Shown here piece after piece: positions 23,300-32,517 of a DNA stretch of 64,000 bases. Made by a program: the position numbers and the translations under genes. Under the pieces are notes generated by a model, which ran no database searches, was not told where the DNA came from, and saw nothing but the letters and a program-made list of their open reading frames with translations. Source of the DNA: Pseudactinotalea sp. HY158 (GTDB lineage: Bacteria; Actinomycetota; Actinomycetes; Actinomycetales; Beutenbergiaceae); contig NZ_CP045920.1 of the NCBI RefSeq assembly GCF_009660225.1, positions 3,360,079-3,424,078 of the forward strand. The letters are read 5' to 3'. Position 1 is the first letter of the stretch, and each line of letters starts with the position of its first letter.

Positions 23300-24508
23300 G
23301 TGCCCATCGCCATCCTGGCTCTTGCCCTGGGATCCTTCGGGATCGGCACCACCGAGTTCGTGATCATGGGCATGTTGCCCCAGGTGGGCGGAGATCTCGG
23401 CGTGGACGTGGCGACCGCCGGGCAGTACGTGTCCAGCTATGCGATCGGTGTGGTCGTCGGGGCGCCGCTGTTGACTGCCGCCACGGTGCGCCTTCCGCGC
23501 CGCTGGACGCTCGTCGGACTGCTCGGACTCTTCGTAGTGGGCAATCTGCTTTCCGCGCTCGCGCCCGGGCACCTGGCGTTGCTGGCCACCCGCTTCCTCA
23601 CCGGTCTGCCGCACGGCGCGTTCTTCGGGGTGGCGGTGTTGGTGGCGGCCTCGCTCGTCGGCCCGCACCGGCGGGGCCGGGCGATGGCGACGGTGCTGCT
23701 CGGGCTGAGCGTCGCGAACGTCGTCGGCGTGCCGTCCGGCACGTACATCGCCCAGCAGTTCGGGTGGCGGTGGACCTTCGGGGCGATCGCGTTGATCGGT
23801 CTGGCGGCGATGACGGTAGTGGCGGCGTTCGCGCCGCGCCAGGACCCCGCCGCCGCCTCAACGGGGTCGATCCGTGCCGAGCTCGGCGCGTTTGCCAGGC
23901 CGCAGGTGCTGCTGACGCTGGCCGTCGTCGTCTTCGGCCTCGGGGGCCTGTTCGCCAGCTACAGCTACGTGGCCCCGATGCTCACCGCCGTCACCGGCCT
24001 GGCCGATTCCACCGTGCCCTGGGTGCTCGTGCTCGTGGGGATCGGGATGACCGCCGGATCCCTCGTCGGGGGACGGCTGGCCGACCTCTCCACCCTGGGC
24101 ACGCTGGCGGCCGGGCTGGCGCTCGTCGTGGCCGTGCTGCTGGGACTCGCGGTGTTCCTCGCCAGCGCACCCGCCGCGATCGCGCTGCTGTTCCTGCTGG
24201 GCTTCGCGAGCCTGGGGATGGGGCCGGCGATCCAAATGCGTGTCATCGACCACGCCGGCGGGGCCCCGACCATCGTCTCGGCCGGCGTGCAGTCGGCGTT
24301 CAACATGGCCAATACGATCGGCGCCTGGCTGGGCGGAGCCGTGATCGCCGCCGGTGCCGGACTGCGCGCCCCGAACGTCGTCGGCGCCGCGCTCGCGCTG
24401 ACCGGGCTGCTGTTCCTCGCCGGCTCCGCAGTGCTCGAGATCCGCGAGCGCCGGACGACGGCCGCCCGGGTGGCGGCGGGCGGGCAGCAGCCGGTGCCGG
24501 TGGGATAG
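23300..24508 (+). CDS. MFS transporter, DHA1-type exporter
   Basis: A 402-residue membrane protein with 12 predicted helices, of the major facilitator DHA1 group (AraJ/CmlR-like). The opening ALALGSFGIGTTEFVIMGMLPQ, with the TEF motif, and GLPHGAFFGVA in helix 5 are typical of proton-coupled drug or sugar efflux pumps. GTG 23300 lies 8 nt after GAGGAG and is preferred over the in-frame ATG at 23282, which has no ribosome-binding site. Directly after the stop lies a partial copy of the dispersed GGCGAGCGGGC element. Confidence 0.9.
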   Translation: MPIAILALALGSFGIGTTEFVIMGMLPQVGGDLGVDVATAGQYVSSYAIGVVVGAPLLTAATVRLPRRWTLVGLLGLFVVGNLLSALAPGHLALLATRFLTGLPHGAFFGVAVLVAASLVGPHRRGRAMATVLLGLSVANVVGVPSGTYIAQQFGWRWTFGAIALIGLAAMTVVAAFAPRQDPAAASTGSIRAELGAFARPQVLLTLAVVVFGLGGLFASYSYVAPMLTAVTGLADSTVPWVLVLVGIGMTAGSLVGGRLADLSTLGTLAAGLALVVAVLLGLAVFLASAPAAIALLFLLGFASLGMGPAIQMRVIDHAGGAPTIVSAGVQSAFNMANTIGAWLGGAVIAAGAGLRAPNVVGAALALTGLLFLAGSAVLEIRERRTTAARVAAGGQQPVPVG

Positions 24509-24679
24509 CGGCGAGCGGGCTGCGCGAGATCGGCGCCATACCCGCGACTGCTCGCCCGGGGCTGCCCACCCGGGGCTGCCCACCCGGAATGCGCTTGGCC
24601 GGCCCTCGCTCGCCGGCGGCGACGAGACCGGTGCGAGGAGCACGAGCAGCCCCAGCGGCCGGGGCCGAGTTGTGGTCGG

Positions 24680-25249
24680 CTACTGCGGTTCGAGGCCCAG
24701 GTCGTCGGCGGAGAGCAGCCACACGTACGGCAGTCCGGCGTCGGCGAAGACCTCGCGGGCGCCGGTGTCGCGGTCGACGATCGTGGCCACGCCGATCACC
24801 TCGGCGCCGGCGCGACGGGCCGCCTCGACGGCGAGCATGATCGAGCCGCCCGTGGTCGAGGTGTCCTCGAGGATGACGACGCACCGCCCGGCGACGTCCG
24901 GGCCCTCGACCTGGCGTCGCATCCCGTGCCCCTTGGACTCCTTGCGCACGAGGAACGCATCGAGGGCGAGGCCGCGGCTCGCGGCGGCGTGCTGCACGGC
25001 GGCCACGACCGGATCGGCGCCCATCGTCGGCCCACCGACCGCCTCCGCCTCACCCACTCCGAGCCCGGCCTCCTCGAGCTTGTCGAGCAGCAGGTGCCCG
25101 ATGAGCGGGGCGGCCTCGTGGTGCAGGGTCACGCGGCGCAGGTCGACGTAGTAGTCCGCCTCCCGCCCGCTCGAGAGCGTGACCCGGCCGCGCACCACGG
25201 CCAGTTCGTTCACGAGGTCGGCCAGCCGGCTCAGCGTGTCAGTGTTCAC
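24680..25249 (-). CDS. pyrE: orotate phosphoribosyltransferase
   Basis: Transfers ribose phosphate from PRPP to orotate, the penultimate step in UMP synthesis. The 189-residue product has the family's compact length. The PRPP loop is VVILEDTSTTGGS, and FLVRKESKGHGMRRQVEGP supplies the flexible catalytic lysine loop. GTG 25249 begins the conserved N-terminus; the frame runs open into the upstream repeats only because they lack stops. It diverges from the exonuclease gene across a tandem 62-bp array. Confidence 0.93.
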   Translation of the reverse strand: MNTDTLSRLADLVNELAVVRGRVTLSSGREADYYVDLRRVTLHHEAAPLIGHLLLDKLEEAGLGVGEAEAVGGPTMGADPVVAAVQHAAASRGLALDAFLVRKESKGHGMRRQVEGPDVAGRCVVILEDTSTTGGSIMLAVEAARRAGAEVIGVATIVDRDTGAREVFADAGLPYVWLLSADDLGLEPQ

Positions 25250-25651
25250 CCCGGCAGGGTATCGAATCCTCGGCGTCCCGACGGATTCGGGGAACATTCC
25301 CGGCGCGGTGCACCAGAGAGCTTCCCCAGCCCCCGCTCTCACCGGCTGCGGGGAACATTCCCGGGGCGGTGCACCAGAGAGCTTCCCCAGCCCCACGCCC
25401 ACACCGGCCGCGGGGAACATTCCCAGGGCAGCACACCAAGTAGTATCCCCGGCCCCACGCCACACCGCCCGCGGGGAGCATTCCCGGGGCAGCACACCAG
25501 AGAGCTTCCCCAGCCCCACACTCTCACCGGCTGCGGGGAACATTCCCGGGGCGGTGCACCGGAGAGTCTCCCCAGCGCCCCGCCTGCTGCGGAGGGCGCT
25601 GCCTCGGTGATCGGGAGGCGAGCTGCGCCGTCCATAGGTAGGTTGGCGGGC
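25250..25651. other. 402-nt divergent spacer between pyrE and xth
   Basis: It consists almost wholly of the five-unit 62-bp array (25288-25590), followed by one dispersed GGCGAGCTGCGCCGTCCATA element (25618-25637) directly before the exonuclease start. Promoters for both divergent genes must lie within or between these repeats; none is clear. Confidence 0.6.
25288..25590. repeat. five tandem 61-62-bp repeats between pyrE and xth
   Basis: Units start at 25288, 25349, 25411, 25472 and 25534, each with CGGGGAACATTCCC. A conserved block of about 46 nt, including the palindrome GGGAACATTCCC, GGTGCACCAGAGAGC and TTCCCCAGCCCC, is followed by a less conserved stretch of about 16 nt. GGGGAA and TTCCCC can pair within a unit. 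Related 62-bp units lie at 62807-62930. Confidence 0.85.
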
Positions 25652-26425
25652 ATGAGGATCGCGACCTGGAACGTCAACTCCATCCGCGCCCGGGCCGAGC
25701 GGGTCGCCGCGTGGCTCGAGGCGAGCGACGTCGACGTGCTGGCGATCCAGGAGACCAAGTGCTCGGTCGAGCAGTTCCCGGCGCTCCCGTTCGAGGCGCT
25801 CGGCTACGAGGTGGTCGCGGCCGGCTACCACCAGTGGAACGGGGTGGCGATCTGCTCCCGGGTGGGTATGGACGACGTCGCCGCGGGCTTCGCGGGCCAG
25901 CCCGCCTTCGGGGCGCCCGAGCCCCGGCTCGAGGCCCGCGCGCTCGGCGCGACGTGCGGCGGGGTACGGGTGTGGAGCATGTACGTGCCGAACGGGCGGT
26001 CACTGTCGGATCCGCATTACGACTACAAGCTGGCCTGGCTGCGGGCACTCGCGAGCGAGGCCGGCGGCTGGACCGGCGAGCCGACCCTCCTGCTCGGGGA
26101 CTGGAACGTGGCGCCGCGCGACGAGGACGTGTGGGACGTGGAGGTCTTCGCCGGGGCGACCCACGTGTCCGAGCCGGAGCGGGAGGCCCTCGCCGGGCTC
26201 GAGCGGGCGGGGTTCAGCGAGATCACCCGCGCCCACACCGCCGGGCAGTACACGTACTGGGATTATCAGCGCCTCGCGTTCCCGAAGAACAACGGCATGC
26301 GGATCGACCTGGCCTTCGCCAACCCGCCCGCGGCCGCCCGGGTGACGTCCGCGTGGATCGACCGCGACGAGCGCAAGGGCAAGGGCGCCTCGGACCACGT
26401 GCCGGTCGTGGTCGAACTCGACTGA
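25652..26425 (+). CDS. xth: exodeoxyribonuclease III
   Basis: A 257-residue exonuclease/AP endonuclease of the EEP superfamily, acting in base-excision repair. Motifs: MRIATWNVNSIRAR (catalytic Asn), QETKC (metal-binding Glu), MYVPNGRS, GDWNVAP (Asp and Asn) and the terminal SDHVPVVVE (Asp-His). ATG 25652 is the conserved start. It is preceded by the dispersed repeat at 25618-25637. Confidence 0.95.
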   Translation: MRIATWNVNSIRARAERVAAWLEASDVDVLAIQETKCSVEQFPALPFEALGYEVVAAGYHQWNGVAICSRVGMDDVAAGFAGQPAFGAPEPRLEARALGATCGGVRVWSMYVPNGRSLSDPHYDYKLAWLRALASEAGGWTGEPTLLLGDWNVAPRDEDVWDVEVFAGATHVSEPEREALAGLERAGFSEITRAHTAGQYTYWDYQRLAFPKNNGMRIDLAFANPPAAARVTSAWIDRDERKGKGASDHVPVVVELD

Positions 26426-26543
26426 CGCCCGGGCCGGATCGTCCGCGAAATCCCACACCGGGGCGGCGCTTGCCGGTACGGTTTGCCCACTGACGCCTCG
26501 GGCCCTGGCCGGCGGTGTCCGCCACGCAAGCAAGGGAACACGA

Positions 26544-28073
26544 ATGAGTCAGCGACAGCAGTTCAAGGGGCGCAGCGCGTTCATCTTCGCGGCGATCGGC
26601 TCCGCGGTGGGACTGGGAAACATCTGGCGCTTCCCGTACGTCGCCTACGAGGGCGGCGGCGGCGCATTCATCATCCCGTACCTTACGGCGCTCCTGACCG
26701 CGGGCATCCCACTGCTCTTCCTGCTCTACGCGATCGGCCACAAGTACCGCGGGTCGGCGCCGCTGAGCTTTCGGCGGATGAGCCGGGGCACCGAGGTGAT
26801 CGGGTGGTGGCAGGTCGGGATCTCGTTCGTCATCGCCGTGTACTACGCGGTGGTCATCGCGTGGGCGATCCGTTACGTCGGCTTCTCGGCGAACCAGGCG
26901 TGGGGCGACGACACGGTGTCGTTCTTCGTCGACGACTTCCTCCAGCAGAGCGGCGACTTCGGGATGGGCGGCGGCTGGGTCGTGGCCGTCGGGGTGCCGC
27001 TCATCATCGTGTGGGTCTTCACCCTCGTGGTCATGCGGGCCGGGATCCAGAGCGGGATCGCGCGGCTCTCCCAGGTGTTCATCCCGCTGCTCGTGGCGAT
27101 CTTCATCCTCCTCGTGATCCAGGCGCTGCGGCAGCCGGGGGCGGCGGAGGGTCTCAACGCCCTGTTCACGCCGAATTGGGCGGCGCTCAAGGACAGCAGC
27201 GTGTGGGTCGCGGCCTACGGCCAGATCTTCTTCTCCCTCTCGATCGCGTTCGGCATCATGATCACCTACGCCGCCCACCTCAAGCGCAATACGAACCTCA
27301 CGGGTTCGGGCCTGGTCGTCGCCTTCGCGAACTCCGGCTTCGAGCTGCTCGCCGGGATCGGCGTGTTCTCGGCGCTCGGGTTCATGGCCCAGGCGCAGGG
27401 CGTGCAGGTCGCCGAGGTGGTCGAGAGCGGGATCGGGCTCGCGTTCTTCGCATTCCCGCAGATCGTCTCCACGATGCCGGGCGGGGCGGTGTTCGGCGTG
27501 CTGTTCTTCGTCTCGCTCGTGCTCGCCGGGATCACCTCGCTCGTGAGCATCGTCGAGGTCGTGATCGACGCGTTCGAGGACAAGTTCAACCTCAACCGCA
27601 CGGCGTCCGTCGCGCTCATCGGTGGGCTCATGGCGGTCGTGTCGATCCTGCTGTTCCCCACGGCCACGGGCCTCAACCTGCTCGACGTGACCGATCACTT
27701 CGCGAACTCGTTCGGGATCGTCGGGGCCGGGCTCACGATCGTGATCCTGCTCAGCTGGGGGCTCCGCCGGCTGCGGGTCATGAGCGCCCACCTGAACGAG
27801 GTCTCATCCTTCAAGGTCGGCACGACCTGGATGGTGCTCCTCACCGTGATCACGCCGCTCATCCTCGGGTTCATGTTCATCAGCGAACTCGTGGACACCA
27901 TCCAGAACGGCTACGGCGAGCCCGCGATGCCGAGCTGGTACGTCAACACCTTCGGCTGGGGCATGAGCATCGGGCTCATCGTCATCGCATTCATCCTCGC
28001 CGCCCTCCCGTGGCGACGGGGTGTGGTCGAGGCCGAAACCTACGAACTGAGCCAGAAGGGAGCGAACCGATGA
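26544..28073 (+). CDS. NSS-family sodium-dependent amino-acid transporter (MetP-like)
   Basis: A 509-residue neurotransmitter:sodium symporter with 11-12 helices. The helix-1 sodium/substrate motif IGSAVGLGNIWRFPYVAYEGGGGAF is textbook NSS. The gene overlaps by 4 nt a 47-residue small membrane protein, the arrangement of the Corynebacterium MetPS methionine/alanine importer. ATG 26544 follows AAGGGA. Methionine and alanine are the likely substrates by analogy. Confidence 0.93.
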   Translation: MSQRQQFKGRSAFIFAAIGSAVGLGNIWRFPYVAYEGGGGAFIIPYLTALLTAGIPLLFLLYAIGHKYRGSAPLSFRRMSRGTEVIGWWQVGISFVIAVYYAVVIAWAIRYVGFSANQAWGDDTVSFFVDDFLQQSGDFGMGGGWVVAVGVPLIIVWVFTLVVMRAGIQSGIARLSQVFIPLLVAIFILLVIQALRQPGAAEGLNALFTPNWAALKDSSVWVAAYGQIFFSLSIAFGIMITYAAHLKRNTNLTGSGLVVAFANSGFELLAGIGVFSALGFMAQAQGVQVAEVVESGIGLAFFAFPQIVSTMPGGAVFGVLFFVSLVLAGITSLVSIVEVVIDAFEDKFNLNRTASVALIGGLMAVVSILLFPTATGLNLLDVTDHFANSFGIVGAGLTIVILLSWGLRRLRVMSAHLNEVSSFKVGTTWMVLLTVITPLILGFMFISELVDTIQNGYGEPAMPSWYVNTFGWGMSIGLIVIAFILAALPWRRGVVEAETYELSQKGANR

Positions 28074-28213
28074 ACACCTCCGCCCTCGTCATGATGATCA
28101 TCGCGCTGCTGCTCGTCTGGGGCGGCCTCGTCGCCGCCCTCGTGCACCTGCGCGCCAATCCCGACCACTCCGGGGACGACGACGGGCCCGGCGACGGTCC
28201 GCCGCCCGCCTGA
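28070..28213 (+). CDS. MetS-like NSS transporter small subunit
   Basis: A 47-residue protein with one membrane helix, MIIALLLVWGGLVAALVHL, and an acidic Gly/Pro tail. The ATG overlaps the transporter stop by 4 nt (ATGA). Length, topology and position match the methionine/alanine import NSS small subunit. The protein is probably required for stability or activity of the large subunit. Confidence 0.88.
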   Translation: MNTSALVMMIIALLLVWGGLVAALVHLRANPDHSGDDDGPGDGPPPA

Positions 28214-28242
28214 GTGAGCGCGCCCGGGCGGACGGGGCGCGC

Positions 28243-29775
28243 TCACACCTGCTGGGCCGTGGCGGGCTCGTCGACAGGGTCGATGAGGACCCGCCCACGC
28301 ATGGCGATCCAGTGGAACAGCCCACCGAGCACGGCCCCGAAGAGCCAGGCGAAGCCGGTCAGCTCCTCGAGCGCGGGAAGCCAGACCGTCGTCATGGAGA
28401 AGATCGCGGCGATCCCGCCGGCCACGAGCGCGCGCACGTTCCAGCCGTTGCGGAAGTGGTAGATGCCTCGCGGGGAGGTGGTGAACGCCTGCCGGATGTG
28501 GAGGCGCTGCTTGCGCAGGATGTAGTAGTCGCACACGAGGATGCCGTAGAGCGGGGCGAGGATCGCGCCGAGGGTGTCGACGAACTTCGGCAGGCCCATG
28601 TCACCGATCGCGGCCACCCACAGGGCCCCGATCACGAAGCCGGCGGCGGCCGTGATGAGCCCGCCGCCCCGGAAGGTGATCTTCGACGGCATGAGGTTGG
28701 CCAGGTCGTAGGCCGGCGGGATGAAGTTCGCCACGAGGTTGATCCCCACGGTCGCGAGGAAGAACGTGATCGCCGCGACGATCGTCAGGGCGGTGTTGTC
28801 CGCCAGGCCCACGATCTCGGCGGGGTTCGTCGCCGGCTCGCCGGTTCCGTCCTGATACACGATGTAGGCCCCCGCGGTGATGAACAGGGCGAGGAACGTG
28901 AAGAACGTGAGCGAGATGGGAAGGCCGTAGAAGTTGCCGCGGCGCATGGCCTTGACCGAGTGGGTCTGCCGGGAGAAGTCCCCGAAGTTGACCACGACGG
29001 CCGCGAAGTAGGCGATCATCGTGCCCACCACGCCGAAGAAGGCGAGCACCGCGGAGACGCCGCCCTTGTCACCCTGGAAGAGCGTACCCACGCCCTGGAT
29101 CAGCTCATCGCCCGCCTGCACCCAGATCGCGATGAGCAGCAGGATCATGACGACGTACACGGCCGGCCCCGCGAAGTTGAGGAATTTGGCCATGCCCTCG
29201 AGCCCGCGGATGAACAGCAGCACCTGGAAGCCGGCGACGACGACGTAGGCGACCCAGTCGACCAGGTTCATGCCGAGGAACTCGCCGGTCGGGCCGTTCG
29301 GAACGACCGCGTTGATCGCCAACGCCACGGCGGTGGAGGCGAAATACGTCTGGGCACCGAACCAGAACATCGCGACGATCCCGCGGATGAGCGCGGGCAC
29401 GCGCGCTCCGAGCACCCCCATGCTCGTGCGGGCCATGACGGCGTACGGGATGCCGTATCGCACGCTCGGGCGCCCCGAGAGGTTGACGAGGAACATGACG
29501 ACCACGCCCGCGAGGATGATCGCCGCGAACACGTACCAGCCGCTGATCCCGGCGGTGATGAACAGGCTCGCCGCCAGGGTGTAGCCCGCGAGCGACTGCA
29601 CGTCGTTCGTCCACACGTTGAAGATCGCGAACGCACCCCATTTGCGCTCGGTATCGGGGACGGGGGCGAGGTCGGCGTTGTGGAGCCTGTCATCACTGTC
29701 GTGAATGACGCTCTCGTCGGCGCTGATGAGCTCGTCTCCACGACGAACACTCTGGGTCGGTCGGTTGGTCGTCAT
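28243..29775 (-). CDS. NCS1 family nucleobase/allantoin permease
   Basis: A 510-residue, 12-helix sodium- or proton-coupled permease of the NCS1 family (Transp_cyt_pur). Seen: FAIFNVWTNDVQSLAGYTLAAS at helix 1, GIPYAVMARTSMGVLGARVPA, MFWFGAQTYF and, near the C-terminus, APLYGILVCDYYILRKQ. These fit uracil, cytosine, allantoin or hydantoin carriers; the choice cannot be made. ATG 29775 (MTTNRPTQS) has AAGGA 6 nt upstream and is preferred over further upstream in-frame starts. It converges on the MetS-like gene with a 29-nt gap. Confidence 0.93.
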   Translation of the reverse strand: MTTNRPTQSVRRGDELISADESVIHDSDDRLHNADLAPVPDTERKWGAFAIFNVWTNDVQSLAGYTLAASLFITAGISGWYVFAAIILAGVVVMFLVNLSGRPSVRYGIPYAVMARTSMGVLGARVPALIRGIVAMFWFGAQTYFASTAVALAINAVVPNGPTGEFLGMNLVDWVAYVVVAGFQVLLFIRGLEGMAKFLNFAGPAVYVVMILLLIAIWVQAGDELIQGVGTLFQGDKGGVSAVLAFFGVVGTMIAYFAAVVVNFGDFSRQTHSVKAMRRGNFYGLPISLTFFTFLALFITAGAYIVYQDGTGEPATNPAEIVGLADNTALTIVAAITFFLATVGINLVANFIPPAYDLANLMPSKITFRGGGLITAAAGFVIGALWVAAIGDMGLPKFVDTLGAILAPLYGILVCDYYILRKQRLHIRQAFTTSPRGIYHFRNGWNVRALVAGGIAAIFSMTTVWLPALEELTGFAWLFGAVLGGLFHWIAMRGRVLIDPVDEPATAQQV

Positions 29776-30014
29776 GGCCGTCCTTGGCATCACGGTGGGG
29801 GTCGAGCAAACGTGGGCGTCGCCGCCGTCACTGCGCCGGATCGGCGCCGGCTGCGCCGACACTGGCGCAGTGACCGAAGCCTACACGTCCACGCCGATCG
29901 GGGACGGCGTTCGGTCGGCCTTTCGCCCCGGCTCACCCCGGCTCGCCCCGGCTCGCGTCGGCTCGCGTCGGCTCAGGGGGAGGGTGGGCGTCCCCCGGCC
30001 GTTAGGCTGCTGCC
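29776..30014. other. divergent intergenic region with short CGGCTCG repeats
   Basis: Contains four or five copies of CGGCTCGC/CCCCGGCTC near 29930-29975. Promoters for both flanking genes are expected here but not recognised. Confidence 0.4.
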
Positions 30015-31304
30015 ATGAGTGCCTCCACCGACGACCCCGGGGCCGACTCCCGGCCATGGGTCTCGCCCGGAGGCGGGCCGATCGAACCGGTCGAACCGGC
30101 GCGCACCACCGGCACGCCGGACGCGCCACGCACACCGGGCCCAGCGGGACCAGCGGGGCCCGCGGAATCAGCGGACCCGCCGGCCGGCCGGCCGGGACGC
30201 TCGGACGCCTGGGGAACCGGTGTCCCGGTCCCGGGAGCGCGCGGGAACCCGTATGGCGGTCGGGGGAACCCGTATGCCGGTCCTCCTGCCCGGCCGCACC
30301 CCGGTCCGTATCCGGCGCACCCCGCTCCGTATCCGGATGGGCCCAACGCCTGGGCGACTTCCGGGCCGGGAGACCTGGCACGATCCGGATATCCCGTCCA
30401 GGCTGCGCAACCGGGGAATCCGGGGCAATCCGTCCACCCGATCCAGCCCGGCGCCCTCCCACCGAACGGTGCCTTCGGGCACGGTGACGGCCCGACGATG
30501 GGCGCCCCGGCCGGGGCTCCGAGCGCCGCGCCGCCCCCTGTCGGCCCCGGCGACCCCGTCGGTTTCGGCGGCCCGGTCGGCCCTGACGGCTCTGACGGCT
30601 CTGGCGGCCCGGTCGGCTCTGGCGGCCCGGTCGGCTCTGGCGGCTATGGCGGCTATGGCAGCCCTGTCGGCTCTGACGGCTATGACGGCTTCGTGCTGCC
30701 GGTCGTGCCACCCACCCGAATCGAACCGCTCGCGGTCGCATCGGTCGCGACGTTCCCGCTCGGACCGATCGGTCTGGGGCTCGGGATCGCGGCGCTGCGC
30801 CGGGTTCGCCGCAATCACAGGCGCAGCCCCGCGCTCGCCGGGACGGGGATCGTGCTCGGCCTCCTCACGACCGCCGCCGCCGTGCTCGTCGCGATCACCC
30901 TGACGCTCAACGGAACATGGGACCGGATGACGGAGCGGCCGGTGGCCGGCGACGTCACCGGTGAGCGCGTCGTGGCCTCGGTGCATGTGGCGGCCGGAAA
31001 CTGCCTGCGCACCCTGCCGGTCGGGGACGTCGTGGGCGAGGTGACGCAGGTGCCGTGCGCGCAGGCGCACGAGGCCCAGGCGGTGAGCGTCGTCGAACTC
31101 TCCGGCACCGATCCGGCCCCGGCGACGCTGCTGCGCCAGGCCCAGGCCGCCTGCGCGGGCGCCCTCGCACCCGTCGCCGGCGACCCCGCGGTCGAGCCCT
31201 GGTACTTCGTTCCCACGGACCGCGGCTGGGAACAGGGCGAGCGGGCTGCGATCTGCCTCGTGCGGAGCACCGGCCCCGCGCTCACGACCGATTACATCAA
31301 TTGA
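30015..31304 (+). CDS. DUF4190 / Septum_form membrane protein
   Basis: A 429-residue protein. A long Pro/Gly-rich disordered N-terminus (1-235, with GSGGPVG repeats near 190-220) is followed by two membrane helices of DUF4190 type (about 245-295, with PLGPIGLGLGIAALRR and GTGIVLGLLTTAAAVLVAITL). An extracytoplasmic Septum_form-like domain follows, with paired cysteines in AAGNCLRTLP, VPCAQAHEAQAV, QAACAGAL and AAICLV. Such proteins are common in actinobacteria and loosely linked to cell-envelope or septum formation. It is followed after 37 nt by a paralogue. Confidence 0.8.
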   Translation: MSASTDDPGADSRPWVSPGGGPIEPVEPARTTGTPDAPRTPGPAGPAGPAESADPPAGRPGRSDAWGTGVPVPGARGNPYGGRGNPYAGPPARPHPGPYPAHPAPYPDGPNAWATSGPGDLARSGYPVQAAQPGNPGQSVHPIQPGALPPNGAFGHGDGPTMGAPAGAPSAAPPPVGPGDPVGFGGPVGPDGSDGSGGPVGSGGPVGSGGYGGYGSPVGSDGYDGFVLPVVPPTRIEPLAVASVATFPLGPIGLGLGIAALRRVRRNHRRSPALAGTGIVLGLLTTAAAVLVAITLTLNGTWDRMTERPVAGDVTGERVVASVHVAAGNCLRTLPVGDVVGEVTQVPCAQAHEAQAVSVVELSGTDPAPATLLRQAQAACAGALAPVAGDPAVEPWYFVPTDRGWEQGERAAICLVRSTGPALTTDYIN

Positions 31305-31341
31305 CGAACCGAACGACGAACACCACACAAAGGACGTCCCC

Positions 31342-32448
31342 GTGACCTGGGATCCCACTCATCGACCCGAGCCGCCCGCCGCCGGCTCGATGGCGCCCTT
31401 CGGGCAATTCACGAACGAACCGGAGCCCGCCCCGCCCGCCGGCGAGGGCGACCCGGCCGGCCGCCCCAACCAGTACGGCCCGGCGGGTTCCGCGCCCACC
31501 GGCGAATCGGTCCCCGGTTATGGGCCGACGCCGACCCCGTACGCCCAACCGGTCCCCGGCCCCGACGGCCACCCCGGTCAGCAGGGCCCGGCGGGTTCCG
31601 CCCCCTACGGCCCGTCTGGGCAGGCGGATACCTCCCCCGACGGTCCGTACGGCCGGCCTGCGCCGGGCCCGTACGGCCCGCCCGCGCCGGGCCCCTACGG
31701 CCCGGCAGACCCCGCACCGTACGGCCAACCGGCACCCGGCCCCTACGGTGGTCAACCGGCGCCCGGCCACCCCGGCTACCCGAGCGGCCCCACCTACCCG
31801 AGCGGCCCTACCTATCCGAATGGCCCCGCAGATTCGAGTGGCCCCGCCTATCCGGGCGGCCCCGCCTACCCGGGCGGCCCCGCATATCCGGGCGCGCCGA
31901 CGACCGGCGAGCCTGCCGGCAAGAAGACCGGCGTGCTCGTCGTCGTCATCGTCGTGGCGCTGCTCGTCATCGCCGGCACGATCGCCGGAGTCATGGCCCT
32001 ACGCGCCTCCGATGGCCCGGCCGGCAGCGGCGGCCCGGCCGACACGTCCGGCGGCCCCGCGGTCGACATCACCTCGCCCACGCAGGTGTACGACACCGAG
32101 CTCGCCCCGGGCATGTGCCTCGAGGCCTTCGAGTACGACGCCGACCAGAAGCTCACCGTGATCCCGTGCGCCGAACCGCACGCGCTCGAGGTCGTGGCCG
32201 AGAAGACGGTTCCCGACGGCGCCTACCCCGGTGAGGACGGCCTCGAGCAGGAGGCCGGCACCTTCTGCTCGAGCGCGGCCGACGGTCTCCCGAGCGGCCA
32301 GCCGTTCGACCTGGCCCAGGTTCGCGACCTCTACCCCTCCGAGGTCACCTGGGACGCCGGCGACCGCGTCATCAGCTGCCTGGCCGAGGCCCGCGACGGC
32401 ACGGTGCTCACCGGCTCGTTCGTGGCGGGCGACGCCACCGCGCGATAG
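31342..32448 (+). CDS. Septum_form domain membrane protein
   Basis: A 368-residue type II-like membrane protein. The N-terminal half (1-190) is Pro/Gly/Tyr-rich with PYGPPAPGPYG and YPGGPAYPGG repeats. One membrane helix (VLVVVIVVALLVIAGTIAGVMAL, about 195-217) precedes an extracytoplasmic domain with cysteines in PGMCLEAF, IPCAEPHALEVV, TFCSSAADG and ISCLAEAR, a pattern matching the upstream paralogue. GTG 31342 has AAAGGACG upstream. Probably co-transcribed with the preceding gene. Confidence 0.85.
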   Translation: MTWDPTHRPEPPAAGSMAPFGQFTNEPEPAPPAGEGDPAGRPNQYGPAGSAPTGESVPGYGPTPTPYAQPVPGPDGHPGQQGPAGSAPYGPSGQADTSPDGPYGRPAPGPYGPPAPGPYGPADPAPYGQPAPGPYGGQPAPGHPGYPSGPTYPSGPTYPNGPADSSGPAYPGGPAYPGGPAYPGAPTTGEPAGKKTGVLVVVIVVALLVIAGTIAGVMALRASDGPAGSGGPADTSGGPAVDITSPTQVYDTELAPGMCLEAFEYDADQKLTVIPCAEPHALEVVAEKTVPDGAYPGEDGLEQEAGTFCSSAADGLPSGQPFDLAQVRDLYPSEVTWDAGDRVISCLAEARDGTVLTGSFVAGDATAR

Positions 32449-32517
32449 GGCGGGATCGACGCAGCCGGCCGTGGGCGAGCCCGTTGACCCCAGTGACCCC
32501 GTTGGCCCTGCGCCCCG

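Noticed and set aside
25288-25590. A CRISPR array between pyrE and xth
   Set aside because: The period is regular, but the putative spacers resemble each other and the repeats are imperfect and 46 nt long. There are no cas genes.
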